Shown: positions 34,701 through 43,337, counted from the first letter of the stretch. The stretch is DNA of 64,000 bases from Collinsella aerofaciens ATCC 25986 (GCF_010509075.1 NZ_CP048433.1:868001-932000); one strand, 5' to 3'. Notes: generated by a model from the sequence alone, not told the origin. Numbers and translations are program-made.

Positions 34701-35381
34701 TGCGGCCTTTTCGCTCATGCCGAGCACGCTCTGCAGCACCTCGACGACGTCGTCCTCAAAGTAGCTGTAGGTATCGCGGGTCTGGAGCCAGGACTCGCCG
34801 TTGACGCGCTCAAAGGCCTCGCGGAACTCCTGGGTCTTGCCCAGGGAATCGATGTATTCCTCGAGCTTTGCAAGCTTGAGGTCCTCGCCGTAGAAGCCGC
34901 GCGCCTCGTAGAACATGCGCTCAAAGCCGCGAAGCAGCGCCGTGGGAGCCGTATCACCCTGCTTCCACTGGCCCGCCTTGCTATCGATGTTAAAGAGGAT
35001 GGCCTGCGTGGACACCGAGCAGGCGCGCTCCATGGCAGCCTCGACCATGGGGTCGACGATCTTGCCGTCAAAGTAGCGGATGGCGCTCTTGCCGCCGATC
35101 TGGCGATTCTCGAGCAGGTAGCTCAGCATCTTGAGGAAGTGCGATTTACCAGAACCGAAGAAACCACTGATCCACACGCCGATCTTGTCGGTGGACACAT
35201 CGATGGCATCGCCGTAGGCCTTGAAGAACGTGGCAAAATGCCTCTGCAACTCGCGCGTCACCACGTACTCGTCAAGCTCCTGGCGGATGGACCCATCTTT
35301 TGAATCCTGGACCTTGACCACGCCGTTGATGGAGCGGTTGATGTCTTTAGCAAAGAGGTCGCGAATGATCGTGTTGTCCAT
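31719..35381 (-). CDS. brxC: BREX ATPase BrxC (PglY-like)
   Basis: This large P-loop ATPase is essential for BREX. The 1220 residues open MDNTIIRDLFAKDINRSING, a family-typical start. Walker A is GFFGSGKS (73-80) and a Walker B-like LLFMVDEVGQFI lies near residue 270. The C-terminal third is helical and highly charged. AAAGGAG lies 6 nt before the ATG. Length and order (after brxB, before pglX) are standard for type 1. Confidence 0.95.
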   Translation of the reverse strand: MDNTIIRDLFAKDINRSINGVVKVQDSKDGSIRQELDEYVVTRELQRHFATFFKAYGDAIDVSTDKIGVWISGFFGSGKSHFLKMLSYLLENRQIGGKSAIRYFDGKIVDPMVEAAMERACSVSTQAILFNIDSKAGQWKQGDTAPTALLRGFERMFYEARGFYGEDLKLAKLEEYIDSLGKTQEFREAFERVNGESWLQTRDTYSYFEDDVVEVLQSVLGMSEKAAWNWLEGSEDEVLAPDVFAKKVKDYVDAQAAAHGGNFRLLFMVDEVGQFITNDQDPSLMLSLQTIVEELGAACGGRVWVMVTSQEAIDNLSLPVGNDFSKIQGRFNTRLSLSSSSVDEVIQRRVLEKTAPVADMLAQVYEQDAAVLKNNFTFEGGSRSDLAGYANSKDFVASYPFVGYQFKLLPDVMTEVRKHGVKAKHMSTGERSMLSAFQESAQAIQHDQTGALVPFWRFFDTISKDLEHGIIQVVDRAVRAAEDAEGLEPYDVQVLKLLYLIRYIGYVKATAENISIFMIDGLDVDMRALKDRVKESLARLERENYVARQGDTYSFLTDEEQEIAQEIARTPIDNAQVIESIKKRLFDSIYTARKLNRGANDFPFDRYVDGSIHGTSMGGMELYVATMASDLGRADDTELALASSGKAIVALSDEADYWETLVNAAKIRKYAKTRNLQELQPSTRQIVESKMREAAYNEKEADTLLSEAVLHARCAVNGRMVEVRAAKPAQVFEQVLAQLCDVVFEKADYIGAPVTSDSDIRSTLAGNVQAGLAGMDAGNMRALKEVEDYLKVQHQRHLDTAMGDIQRQYQQRPFGWREVDIANVVAQLVVEQRAQVLFGGQTVQANDSRMVALLRKDADKAQVRLRMRMSDRLLCDTGELMRDLFELGTVPSNEDKLVAELKARLEDLREACLAMARDYYTGIKPAYPYPGEDECEKMRSEVADILKDQSESEAFLTTFTKHEDRLLDAKEDFDRVVEFFESNQRTAFDHAKDFLSRTEGIEYVSDDIPNAVENVAKVREILKDPKPYGRIKDLQPLMDPVEDDIKKLLGIRRNEFLCRIESDLQDLQAQAESQKGFVNQAKDAIAEAAAKYESFKNRAHSAQSLNELSVAATNWGNWIVAATNKIYDAVDAARMRMDNERRTTEVTSTGEVVKKVSNKGAASSAPVPAPKPQRKIKTVRRADLAKPSRLLSAEDVERYVDDLRSRLMQALAANDEIRIN

Positions 35382-35459
35382 GGATGCTCCTTTGGGTTTG
35401 GGAACGTTATGGCAAAGGGTTGTTACCGGCGGCAGGGACTTGCCTGCGGGGAGCCGTGC

Positions 35460-36152
35460 TTACGAGATATCGATGGCGCGGTAGTAGTTGTCGGCCGGCA
35501 GACGGTTAAAGAGCTGGAAAGAAGAGCCGTTGAAACTGCCCGGATAGGCGGCGACCACAGGCACCTCATCAAAATCCGCAAGCATGCAGTGGAGAAGCGT
35601 GTGTATGCGAAAGAACGGGAAAACCTCGCCCGCGCCAGTAAGGAGAACGACGTCTCCAGGCGCGTGCGGTTCGGTCTGCTCAAGGATGTACGCGGCGACT
35701 TTCTCAGGCGAGGCGAACTTGGCCACGTCCTCGAGCACGCGCTGGGTACCGCGGCGCTCCTCTTGGTGCGGGATAGCCTTGAGGACACGGCGCTTTTCGA
35801 GAATTGCCAGCACGGCGTCGTAAAGGTTCATGACCTTGAGCGTGCACGGAAGCTTGTCGGCCTCGGCATCGCGTGAAAGGGTGTCAAATAATGCACGCGC
35901 CTCAAACTCCAGCGCGGGGTCATAGCAAAAAGTGTGGAAGCCGATCTCATTGCCTATGCCCTTGTTGGCCAAAAAGTCCTCGCTGCACAGGCACTCGCGC
36001 AGAAGCTGCGCACGGCGCTCAAATTCCTGACAGGCGCGCTCGGAGCGGGCATGCGCCGCCACGACGCTCTTGCGGGAATGGATGCCGATATTGGTGGTGA
36101 GATCGGTCGCCGGGGTGATAACAGGGTCGACGGCGCTTTTGACGGGAGCCAC
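35460..36152 (-). CDS. brxB: BREX protein BrxB (DUF1788)
   Basis: The 230-residue protein matches the DUF1788 pattern, including GIGNEIGFHTFCYDPALEFEA, VLLTGAGEVFPFFRIHTLLH and the end VVAAYPGSFNGSSFQLFNRL. It is a core BREX component of unknown biochemical role. It starts at GTG 36152, 1 nt after the brxA stop codon, so its translation is probably coupled to brxA and would be affected by the brxA reading-frame switch. The Shine-Dalgarno is weak. Confidence 0.92.
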   Translation of the reverse strand: MAPVKSAVDPVITPATDLTTNIGIHSRKSVVAAHARSERACQEFERRAQLLRECLCSEDFLANKGIGNEIGFHTFCYDPALEFEARALFDTLSRDAEADKLPCTLKVMNLYDAVLAILEKRRVLKAIPHQEERRGTQRVLEDVAKFASPEKVAAYILEQTEPHAPGDVVLLTGAGEVFPFFRIHTLLHCMLADFDEVPVVAAYPGSFNGSSFQLFNRLPADNYYRAIDIS

Positions 36153-36153
36153 G

Positions 36154-36804
36154 CTACATCACCGCCCTGCCGGTAAGGGCCGCGATAAGCGACTGCTCGC
36201 CCAGCTGAACCAAGACTCGCTCGACATCGAAATCGAGGAAGAGTGGTGACAGGCGCTCGGACTCCGGGCCCTGGCCCTCGCCGATAAGGCCGGCATGGCG
36301 GAGCGTCTGGCGGAGCGAGCCCTTAATGCACTTGACCGTGGCCTCAGTCCAGCGGGCCGCGTCCGGATACTCCGTGGTAAAGCGTGTCATAAAGGCGTTG
36401 AGGTCAACCGCCGTAAAGGCATAATCGAAGTTTTGTAGGCGCTCCCCTACCTCGACGAGCACGAGCTCGCGCACGATATCGTAGCGGCAGATCATGCTGT
36501 AGAAGATGGCCTGGTCCGTCTGCGTGGGAGTGCCGGATGCCATGAGCCTGGTTAGGGATGACGCAGCCTCGACGGCGGTTTTGGGGTCGATGCCGCGCGC
36601 GGCGCATACGGCGTCCGTGGGCACCATGGCGTCAAGGCGGCGAAGGCACACGGTTGCGCGGTTGGCGACCATGCGCTCCGTGGGATATTGAAAGAGGTTC
36701 TCGCTCTTTACGCGTACAATGACCTGCTCGTCGCTTGCGCCCTGCATACGAAGGGCAGCGACGATGCGCATCTCATGCGGGAGGAATTGCTCGCGGGTGA
36801 GCAC
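36154..36804 (-). CDS. brxA: BREX protein BrxA (DUF1819); start lies in a poly-G tract
   Basis: The 216 residues match BrxA (EMRIVAALRMQGASDEQV, ENLFQYPTERMVANRATVCLRRL), a small winged-helix DNA-binding core protein. As written, the frame opens only at a GTG whose G is the last of a ten-G run, with no spaced Shine-Dalgarno. A GTG at 36838 with GGAG 8 nt upstream begins MDVTTKSVR, but with ten G it shifts frame and stops about 20 codons in. With 9 or 12 G it would join brxA and give the expected longer N-terminus. The state here is therefore probably off, or reduced, unless the run length is an assembly error. Confidence 0.9.
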   Translation of the reverse strand: MLTREQFLPHEMRIVAALRMQGASDEQVIVRVKSENLFQYPTERMVANRATVCLRRLDAMVPTDAVCAARGIDPKTAVEAASSLTRLMASGTPTQTDQAIFYSMICRYDIVRELVLVEVGERLQNFDYAFTAVDLNAFMTRFTTEYPDAARWTEATVKCIKGSLRQTLRHAGLIGEGQGPESERLSPLFLDFDVERVLVQLGEQSLIAALTGRAVM

Positions 36805-36813
36805 CCCCCCCCC
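36804..36813 (-). repeat. Homopolymer of ten G at the start of brxA
   Basis: A run of 10 C on the plus strand (G on the coding strand) sits at codons 9-12 of the upstream-start reading of brxA. It is the longest G/C homopolymer I noticed in the window. Runs of this kind change length by slipped-strand mispairing. Confidence 0.9.
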
Positions 36814-36835
36814 GAACGCTTTTTGTGGTTACATC

Positions 36836-36850
36836 CACAGTACACGCTCC
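36836..36850 (-). promoter_or_regulatory. Ribosome binding site and GTG start upstream of the poly-G tract
   Basis: On the minus strand GGAG (36850-36847), 8 nt, then GTG (36838-36836) make a well-spaced initiation site leading into the G run. It is the best start signal for brxA. Confidence 0.65.
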
Positions 36851-36927
36851 AAGGGTGTCAAAGGCTGTCACAAGTACGCCGCAACCCGGCAGGCAGGCGC
36901 GGCGCACATGACAATAATCATACCTGT

Positions 36928-36944
36928 TGGTAAAAAAGTTACCA
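36928..36944. promoter_or_regulatory. Inverted repeat in the BREX promoter region
   Basis: TGGTAA-AAAAG-TTACCA lies about 90 nt upstream of the brxA start. On the minus strand a TTGACA (36959-36954) precedes it and a TATGAT (36922-36917) follows. The two hexamers are too far apart to belong to one promoter, so the exact promoter is uncertain. The site could bind a repressor; no BrxR-like regulator is in the window. The 300-nt gap between brxA and the antitoxin-like gene holds no other feature. Confidence 0.4.
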
Positions 36945-37105
36945 CGCCCAGAGTGTCAAATGTTGAGCAACAAAATATAATCCGGTTAACGGTCATTTTC
37001 GCAGCTTAGAAACTTTAACGAGGTCGCCCCAAATCACACTTGCCAGACAACCGCGCTTACGAATGCAGGCACGCACACGCCCAACGCCACCCTCCGCTAC
37101 ACTCA

Positions 37106-37133
37106 ACATAGAGTTCTACATATGATTCTATGT
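37106..37133. promoter_or_regulatory. Inverted-repeat operator of antitoxin-like gene
   Basis: ACATAGA and TCTATGT are separated by 14 nt and end 2 nt before the AAGGAG Shine-Dalgarno. The position fits autoregulation by the encoded protein. Confidence 0.55.
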
Positions 37134-37145
37134 AAGGAGTTTCAT

Positions 37146-37319
37146 ATGCCTGTCGTAAAGCCTATTTCTGATCAGACGCGCGCGCTAACTACCATTCAGG
37201 AACGCGAAGATCACATTCAACGTACCATCGCTCATGGTTACGACGACCTCACCAACGGTCGTGTGCGCCCCTGGAAACAAGCGAAGGCCAAGGCGGATCG
37301 GATGCGGGCTTCGAGATAA
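37146..37319 (+). CDS. Orphan antitoxin-like small protein (Phd/RelB-type N-terminus)
   Basis: The 57-residue protein starts MPVVKPISDQ, the hallmark opening of Phd/YefM/RelB-type antitoxins. It ends with a GYDDLTNGRVRPWKQAKAKAD segment of the kind that precedes the toxin-binding tail. The middle appears shortened. No toxin gene follows: the next 130 nt have no coherent frame before serC. It is either a remnant of a decayed toxin-antitoxin pair or a solitary regulator. The operator upstream supports continued expression. Confidence 0.6.
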   Translation: MPVVKPISDQTRALTTIQEREDHIQRTIAHGYDDLTNGRVRPWKQAKAKADRMRASR

Positions 37320-37450
37320 GCCCTCCCCCATGTAACCATCCTGTAAATCATAGCGGCGCACTCGGGTTTTGCTGTGATGCGGTCGCGCCTGACGCTGCAC
37401 TGTGCTAAAGTATCCCGAACGTTCAAACGACTACGAGGGGGAACTAGAAG

Positions 37451-38575
<1,125 letters not shown>

Positions 38576-38644
38576 CCCGCAACACGCGGGCCGACCAGCC
38601 ACTTCAAACCACTTGTTTTAGACAAACCTGCTAAGGAGTTTTCC

Positions 38645-39808
38645 ATGCGCAAGATTAAAACCATCGATGACATTACCAAGGACGGCAAAGTCGAGTTTGG
38701 CGAGGGCTACGAATTTGTGAGCACCGCCGAAGAGGCCGACGCGATCCTGATGCGCTCGACCGACCTGCACGGCTACGAGCTGCCCGAGGGCATCCGCGCC
38801 ATCGCCCGCTGCGGTGCCGGCGTCAACAACATCCCCGTCGAGGAATACGCCAAGAAGGGCGTCGTCGTCTTTAACTCCCCCGGTGCCAACAGCAACGCCG
38901 TCAAGGAGCTCGTCCTAGGCATGCTGGTGCTCTCGAGCCGCGGCGTGGTGCAATCGATGAACTGGGTGCGCGACAACGCCGACGACCCCGAGATTCAGGT
39001 CGATGCCGAGAAGGCCAAGAAGGCCTTTGTGGGCCGCGAGCTCAAGGGCAAGCGCATCGGCGTCATCGGCCTGGGCAACGTGGGCTCCAAGGTCGCCAAC
39101 GCCTGCGTCGACCTGGGCATGGACGTTTACGGCTACGACCCGTTCATTTCCGTCGAGCACGCGTGGGTGCTGAGCCGCGAGGTGCAGCGCGTGGGCACGC
39201 TCGAGGATCTCTGCCGCGGCTGCGACTACCTCACCGTGCACGTGCCCAGCAAGGCCGACACCATCGGCATGATCAGCACCGAGCAGATTAACCTGCTGGC
39301 ACCGGACGCCGTGCTCATCAACTACGCGCGCGAAACCATCATTGACGAGGACGCCGTCGACGCCGCCCTGCGCGAGGGCAAGCTCAGCTGGTTTAGCTGC
39401 GACTTCGCCACGCCCAAGACGGTCAAGATGCCCAATACGTTTATCACCACGCACTCGGGCGCCGGCACCGGCGAGGCCGAGGCCAACTGCGCCGACATGG
39501 CCATCAGCGAGCTCAAGGATTACCTGGAGAACGGCAACATCGCACACAGCGTCAACTACCCCGCCTGCAGCATGGGCAAGGCGCGCGCTGCAAGCCGCAT
39601 TGCCTGCCTGCATGCCAACGTGCCCAACATGATCGGCCAGATCACGGCCATCCTGGCCAAGGACAACGCCAACGTGCAGCGTATGACCAACGAGTCCGCC
39701 GGCGAGAACGCCTACACCATGTTCGACACCGACGAACACCTAGACAGCAGCACCATCGAGGCGCTCAAGCAGATTCCGTCGATGTATCGCGTGCGCGTGA
39801 TCAAGTAG
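38645..39808 (+). CDS. serA: D-3-phosphoglycerate dehydrogenase
   Basis: It oxidises 3-phosphoglycerate with NAD+, the first step of serine synthesis. The 387 residues carry the Rossmann motif GVIGLGNVGSKVANA, the substrate-loop GAGVNNIPVEEY, and a C-terminal ACT domain (from about 315, LHANVPNMIGQITAILA) that can sense serine. It is the short form without the intervening ASB domain. AAGGAG precedes the ATG. A strong terminator follows. Confidence 0.95.
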   Translation: MRKIKTIDDITKDGKVEFGEGYEFVSTAEEADAILMRSTDLHGYELPEGIRAIARCGAGVNNIPVEEYAKKGVVVFNSPGANSNAVKELVLGMLVLSSRGVVQSMNWVRDNADDPEIQVDAEKAKKAFVGRELKGKRIGVIGLGNVGSKVANACVDLGMDVYGYDPFISVEHAWVLSREVQRVGTLEDLCRGCDYLTVHVPSKADTIGMISTEQINLLAPDAVLINYARETIIDEDAVDAALREGKLSWFSCDFATPKTVKMPNTFITTHSGAGTGEAEANCADMAISELKDYLENGNIAHSVNYPACSMGKARAASRIACLHANVPNMIGQITAILAKDNANVQRMTNESAGENAYTMFDTDEHLDSSTIEALKQIPSMYRVRVIK

Positions 39809-39870
39809 CGCCGACTGACCTGACGGGCAGCTCCCCATGTGGCCTGCCCGTCACTGACATTGAATGCCCG

Positions 39871-39907
39871 CGGGGGTGCCTTTCGCACGAGAGGCGCCCC
39901 CGTTTTT
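39871..39907 (+). terminator. Rho-independent terminator after serA
   Basis: CGGGGGTGCC pairs with GGCGCCCCCG, followed by TTTTT. A second hairpin (GACGGGCAG/CTGCCCGTC) lies just before it at about 39820-39851. Confidence 0.85.
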
Positions 39908-39985
39908 GTGAGCGCTCCATTAAATGCACCGAGCCGCTTCTTGGCATACAATCTGTATGTTGACCTAACTATCTGTGAGGTGCCT

Positions 39986-41206
39986 ATGGTTGATACAGAT
40001 TTTGCCTGGTGGCTTACGCAAGGGCTCGTGCGGATCGACAGTTCCGACCCAGGTGCGTATGAGGGCGAGATTGAACGCTATATCAAAGCGTTGGTTGAGG
40101 AACGGTTGGCGCAGCTGAGCCATCCGGTACTCGATGCCGTGCAGGTTGAGGAACTCGAGGTGCTGCCCGGGCGCCGCAACCTTATGGTCACCGTGCCGGG
40201 ACTGAGCGACGAGCCACGGCTCGTCTATATCTGCCATATGGATACCGTTACACTGGGCGATGGCTGGGACGCGGACATTCCGCCGCTCGGAGCGATCGTG
40301 CGCAACGATAAACTCTATGGCCGCGGTGCCTGCGATATGAAGGGTGGCCTGGCCTGCGCCATTGCCGCACTGGTCCATACGCTCGAGCGCGTGGCGGCAG
40401 AAGGCAAGCTGCCCCGCCGTGGCTTCTCACTCATTTGCTCGGTCGACGAGGAGGACTTTATGCGCGGCTCAGAGGCCACGATCGATGCTGGCTGGGTCGG
40501 CTCGCGTGAATGGGTGCTGGACACCGAGCCCACCGACGGACAGATCCAGGTGGCGCACAAGGGGCGTACGTGGTTCGAGATTGAAATGACTGGCGTAACG
40601 GCGCATGCGAGCCAGCCGTGGAAGGGCGCGGATGCCGTCGCCGCCATGGCCGAGGTCGTGTGTTCGCTCCGTCGCGCGTTTGTGGCGCTGCCCGTACACG
40701 ATGAGCTGGGATCTTCGACCATCACGTTTGGACAGATCGAAGGTGGCTACCGTCCCTATGTCGTACCCGACCGCGCCAAAGCCTGGGTCGACATGCGACT
40801 GACCCCGCCGACCGATACGGCCGCCGCGACGCGCATGGTAGAGCAGGCCATCGCCGGCGCCGAAGCCGCCGTTCCCGGTTGCCATGGCAGCTACACCGTG
40901 ACGGGCGACCGCCCCGCCATCGAGCGCGACCCGAACTCTCCCCTTCTAGCAGCGCTCAAGCGTGCCGCCGATGACGTGACGGACGCGGACACGACCGTCG
41001 GCTTCTTTACCGGCTACACCGACACCGCCGTCATTGCCGGCAAGACAGACAACCGCAATTGCATGAGCTACGGTCCCGGGTCGCTCGCGCTCGCGCACAA
41101 GCCCAACGAATATGTGCCCCACGCCGATATCGTTCGTTGTCAGCAGGTGCTAATCGCGCTCGCCGATAACGTGCTCTGGGACGCGAGCGGCCAAGTTGGG
41201 GCATAA
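39986..41206 (+). CDS. M20-family metallopeptidase/deacylase
   Basis: The 406-residue protein has the M20 metal sites ICHMDTV, GRGACDMKGG and CSVDEED, and a dimerisation insert (VTAHASQPWKGADAV) typical of ArgE/DapE/CPG2 relatives. Substrate cannot be assigned; the closest general type is the YgeY-like or acetylornithine deacetylase-like group. The ATG at 39986 has GAGG 5 nt upstream; the longer frame starting at 39839 would read through the serA terminator. A short DUF1015 gene follows after 39 nt. Confidence 0.85.
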   Translation: MVDTDFAWWLTQGLVRIDSSDPGAYEGEIERYIKALVEERLAQLSHPVLDAVQVEELEVLPGRRNLMVTVPGLSDEPRLVYICHMDTVTLGDGWDADIPPLGAIVRNDKLYGRGACDMKGGLACAIAALVHTLERVAAEGKLPRRGFSLICSVDEEDFMRGSEATIDAGWVGSREWVLDTEPTDGQIQVAHKGRTWFEIEMTGVTAHASQPWKGADAVAAMAEVVCSLRRAFVALPVHDELGSSTITFGQIEGGYRPYVVPDRAKAWVDMRLTPPTDTAAATRMVEQAIAGAEAAVPGCHGSYTVTGDRPAIERDPNSPLLAALKRAADDVTDADTTVGFFTGYTDTAVIAGKTDNRNCMSYGPGSLALAHKPNEYVPHADIVRCQQVLIALADNVLWDASGQVGA

Positions 41207-41245
41207 TAAGCCGCGAACAAACCGACTCGTGCGTTAGGACCGCCC

Positions 41246-41929
41246 ATGAAAGCACTTCCGTTTCCCTGCATCCGCCCGGCTCAGGACCGCGTGCTCGAGG
41301 CGTTGCCCGCAATGGGCAGCATCCTGAGCGGCAACGATGCTCTGCGCGGAGCCATTGCCGATGGCCTGATGCTCAAGGACCCGGGTGCGGCGTATTACGT
41401 GTACGAATGCTCGGGCGAGCCGGGACGTGTGACGGGTGTCGTGGCGATCTGCCCGACGAGTGTACTTGCGGGTGGCAAGGGCGATGCCAGCGCTGACGTG
41501 GCCGCCGCCGCGCGCGCGATCGCCGAGCTCAAGGTGCAGCCGCGCCCCGTGTCGCTCGCCTACGAGGCCTCGCCCGTCATGGATATCATCCTGGGCGCCG
41601 CCAAAGAGGGCGCGTCGCTCTACGCCGTCACCGACCCCGCGGGCATTACGCACCGCGCGTGGGAGGTCAAGCGCGAGGACGCCGTCGGGGCCATCCGCGC
41701 TATGCTCGACCAAGCACCGGAGCCGGCACTGGCCGACGACCCCGCCTACGCTGCCGCGCTGACCGGGGCGTCGCAGCTGCTGGCCGATGAGGCCCGTTCC
41801 GCCGGAACGTACACCGGCAAGGAGCCGTTCAACTTTACCGTTGCCGTGCTCTTCCCCGCTGCGCAGGTCAGCGGCGGCGCGCCGCAGGTTCCGACAGGTC
41901 TGCTCACGCACCAGGTCGCGCGGTTCTAG
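41246..41929 (+). CDS. Short DUF1015-family protein (ParB/SerK-like fold)
   Basis: The 227 residues align with the N-terminal part of DUF1015 proteins (FPCIRPAQDRVLEALPAMGSIL), which are normally about 400 residues long, so this one is short or C-terminally truncated. DUF1015 genes commonly accompany serC and serA in Clostridia and relatives. Free-serine kinases (SbnI, archaeal SerK) share the broader fold. A link with serine metabolism is therefore plausible here, though the M20 gene and a terminator lie between. Confidence 0.7.
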   Translation: MKALPFPCIRPAQDRVLEALPAMGSILSGNDALRGAIADGLMLKDPGAAYYVYECSGEPGRVTGVVAICPTSVLAGGKGDASADVAAAARAIAELKVQPRPVSLAYEASPVMDIILGAAKEGASLYAVTDPAGITHRAWEVKREDAVGAIRAMLDQAPEPALADDPAYAAALTGASQLLADEARSAGTYTGKEPFNFTVAVLFPAAQVSGGAPQVPTGLLTHQVARF

Positions 41930-41974
41930 CAAGACCAGACCGCCCAGCACAAAAATCGGCAGCTCAACAAACAG

Positions 41975-42015
41975 GGGGCGGAGATGCAGCAGGTACATGC
42001 ATCTCCGCCCCTTTT
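41975..42015. terminator. Hairpin terminator between convergent genes
   Basis: GGGGCGGAGATGC pairs with GCATCTCCGCCCC, then TTTT on the plus strand. It ends the M20-DUF1015 transcript and can serve the opposing phosphatase genes. Confidence 0.85.
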
Positions 42016-42058
42016 GCGTCGAGAAGTTATGCCGGCGACCCGTGCCGCCGCGCTCGCG

Positions 42059-42694
42059 TTATCCGCGCTGCGGACCTGCAGTAGCCACAAGCGGTTCAAG
42101 CCCCAGCTCGCGCGCGTAATCCTCCTGCGTAAAAATCTCAATCAGCTCAAACGTGCCGGCCTCGTCGTTAAACACGAAATGCAGCACCGAGCAGTTGCCC
42201 GGCACGCGATCGCGCTCGTCAGCCGCCGCACCCTTCACGTGGTCCATGAACTCCTTGATGGCCGAGCCATGGCTTACCGCGAGCACGCACATATGGTCCG
42301 GACGCTGCATAAGCTCGGTCAGCGTCGCCACCATGCGCTCGCGCACTTGCATCTGGCCCTCGCCGCCAAACTGGCAATAGAAGTCGCGCCACGGGCGCTC
42401 GGGCATGAGCACCACGCGCTCGGCCTCAAAGTCGCCAAAGAACCACTCGCGCAGGCCGTCCAGGCGCTCGTACGCCAAGCCCGGCCACAAGTTGGCGATA
42501 GTCTGCTCGGTGCGATGAAGTGTGGAGGTGTAAGCATGATCGGGCTCAATGCCGCGTGCGCGCAAAAACATACCGGCGCGCGCCGCCTGATCGCAGCCCA
42601 GCTGCGTGAGCGGCGAGTCACTCCAACCCTGAATGATGCGCTTAAGGTTGAATATTGTCTGCCCATGACGAACCAGATACAGGTCTTTATTCAT
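42059..42694 (-). CDS. Histidine phosphatase (phosphoglycerate mutase-like), paralogue 1
   Basis: The 211-residue protein starts MNKDLYLVRHGQT, with the catalytic RHG motif, and has the second site VLAVSHGSAIKEF. It is probably a cofactor-independent small-molecule phosphatase rather than a glycolytic mutase. The ATG at 42694 follows AAAGGA. Its start is 17 nt after the stop of paralogue 2 (42712-43254), on the same strand. The two proteins align along most of their length and arose by tandem duplication. It has a C-terminal extension (FTQEDYARELGLEPLVATAGP) not found in the neighbour. Confidence 0.88.
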   Translation of the reverse strand: MNKDLYLVRHGQTIFNLKRIIQGWSDSPLTQLGCDQAARAGMFLRARGIEPDHAYTSTLHRTEQTIANLWPGLAYERLDGLREWFFGDFEAERVVLMPERPWRDFYCQFGGEGQMQVRERMVATLTELMQRPDHMCVLAVSHGSAIKEFMDHVKGAAADERDRVPGNCSVLHFVFNDEAGTFELIEIFTQEDYARELGLEPLVATAGPQRG

Positions 42695-42711
42695 AGGGGT
42701 CCTTTCGTTCG

Positions 42712-43254
42712 TTACCAACACAAGAGCGAAAACGCCCCGTCGCAATAGCCAAAATGAAGCACGGCACCGTTGTCGGGTAGCTCTCCCTCGCCAGTCACAT
42801 ACTCAAGAAACTCCTGGCAGGCTGAGCCGTGGGAAACCGCCAGCACGCAGTCGTGTTGCGGCCTGGCCATGATGCGGGACAGCGCCGCGACCATGCGCGA
42901 CTGAAGCTGCACTTCCGACTCGCCGCCAAAGGCCACCGGATAATCGCCCCAGGGCTGCGGCGGCATCTCGCGATTTGATGTGCCCTCCAGCGAGCCAAAA
43001 TGCCACTCACGCAGGTCATCGACCAGCTCAATGGAACGGCCCTCGCCAACGATAAGCTCGGCCGTATGCCGCGCCCGGCCCAACGGCGAGGAATACACAT
43101 GATCAAAGGCCACGCCACGCGCCGCAAACGCCGTACGCGCCGTCAGCGCCTGCTCGCGCCCGCGCGCCGTAAGCGGCGAATCGTGCCAGCCCTGCAAAAT
43201 GCTCTGCACATTGAGCTCAGTCTGCCCATGCCGCACCAAATACAGATCTGCCAC
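42712..43254 (-). CDS. Histidine phosphatase (phosphoglycerate mutase-like), paralogue 2
   Basis: The 180-residue protein starts VADLYLVRHGQTELN at GTG 43254 behind GGGGAGGG. It carries RHG and VLAVSHGSACQEF. The REWHFGSLEG segment matches REWFFGDFEA of the neighbouring paralogue. Its substrate is unknown. The upstream frame runs through a repeat element and is not coding. Confidence 0.87.
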   Translation of the reverse strand: MADLYLVRHGQTELNVQSILQGWHDSPLTARGREQALTARTAFAARGVAFDHVYSSPLGRARHTAELIVGEGRSIELVDDLREWHFGSLEGTSNREMPPQPWGDYPVAFGGESEVQLQSRMVAALSRIMARPQHDCVLAVSHGSACQEFLEYVTGEGELPDNGAVLHFGYCDGAFSLLCW

Positions 43255-43269
43255 ACACCCTCCCCTCGT

Positions 43270-43306
43270 ACCACCACAAAGGGGACAGGAGTCTTTGTGG
43301 TGATTT
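43270..43306. repeat. CCACCAC...GGGGACAGG hairpin repeat, copy 4 (diverged)
   Basis: ACCACCACAAAGGGGACAGG is kept, but the second half reads AGTCTTTGTGGTGATTT, so the arm has one wobble and the core differs. It lies between nitroreductase and phosphatase genes. Confidence 0.8.
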
Positions 43307-43337
43307 TGCCGCCGGATTGCGCCGCAACGACGCACAA

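Noticed and set aside
36154-36838. Treating the brxA poly-G difference as a certain phase-off state
   Set aside because: Homopolymer lengths are often wrong in assemblies, and BrxA could start at the internal GTG or at ATG 36771. It is therefore reported as a candidate, not as fact.
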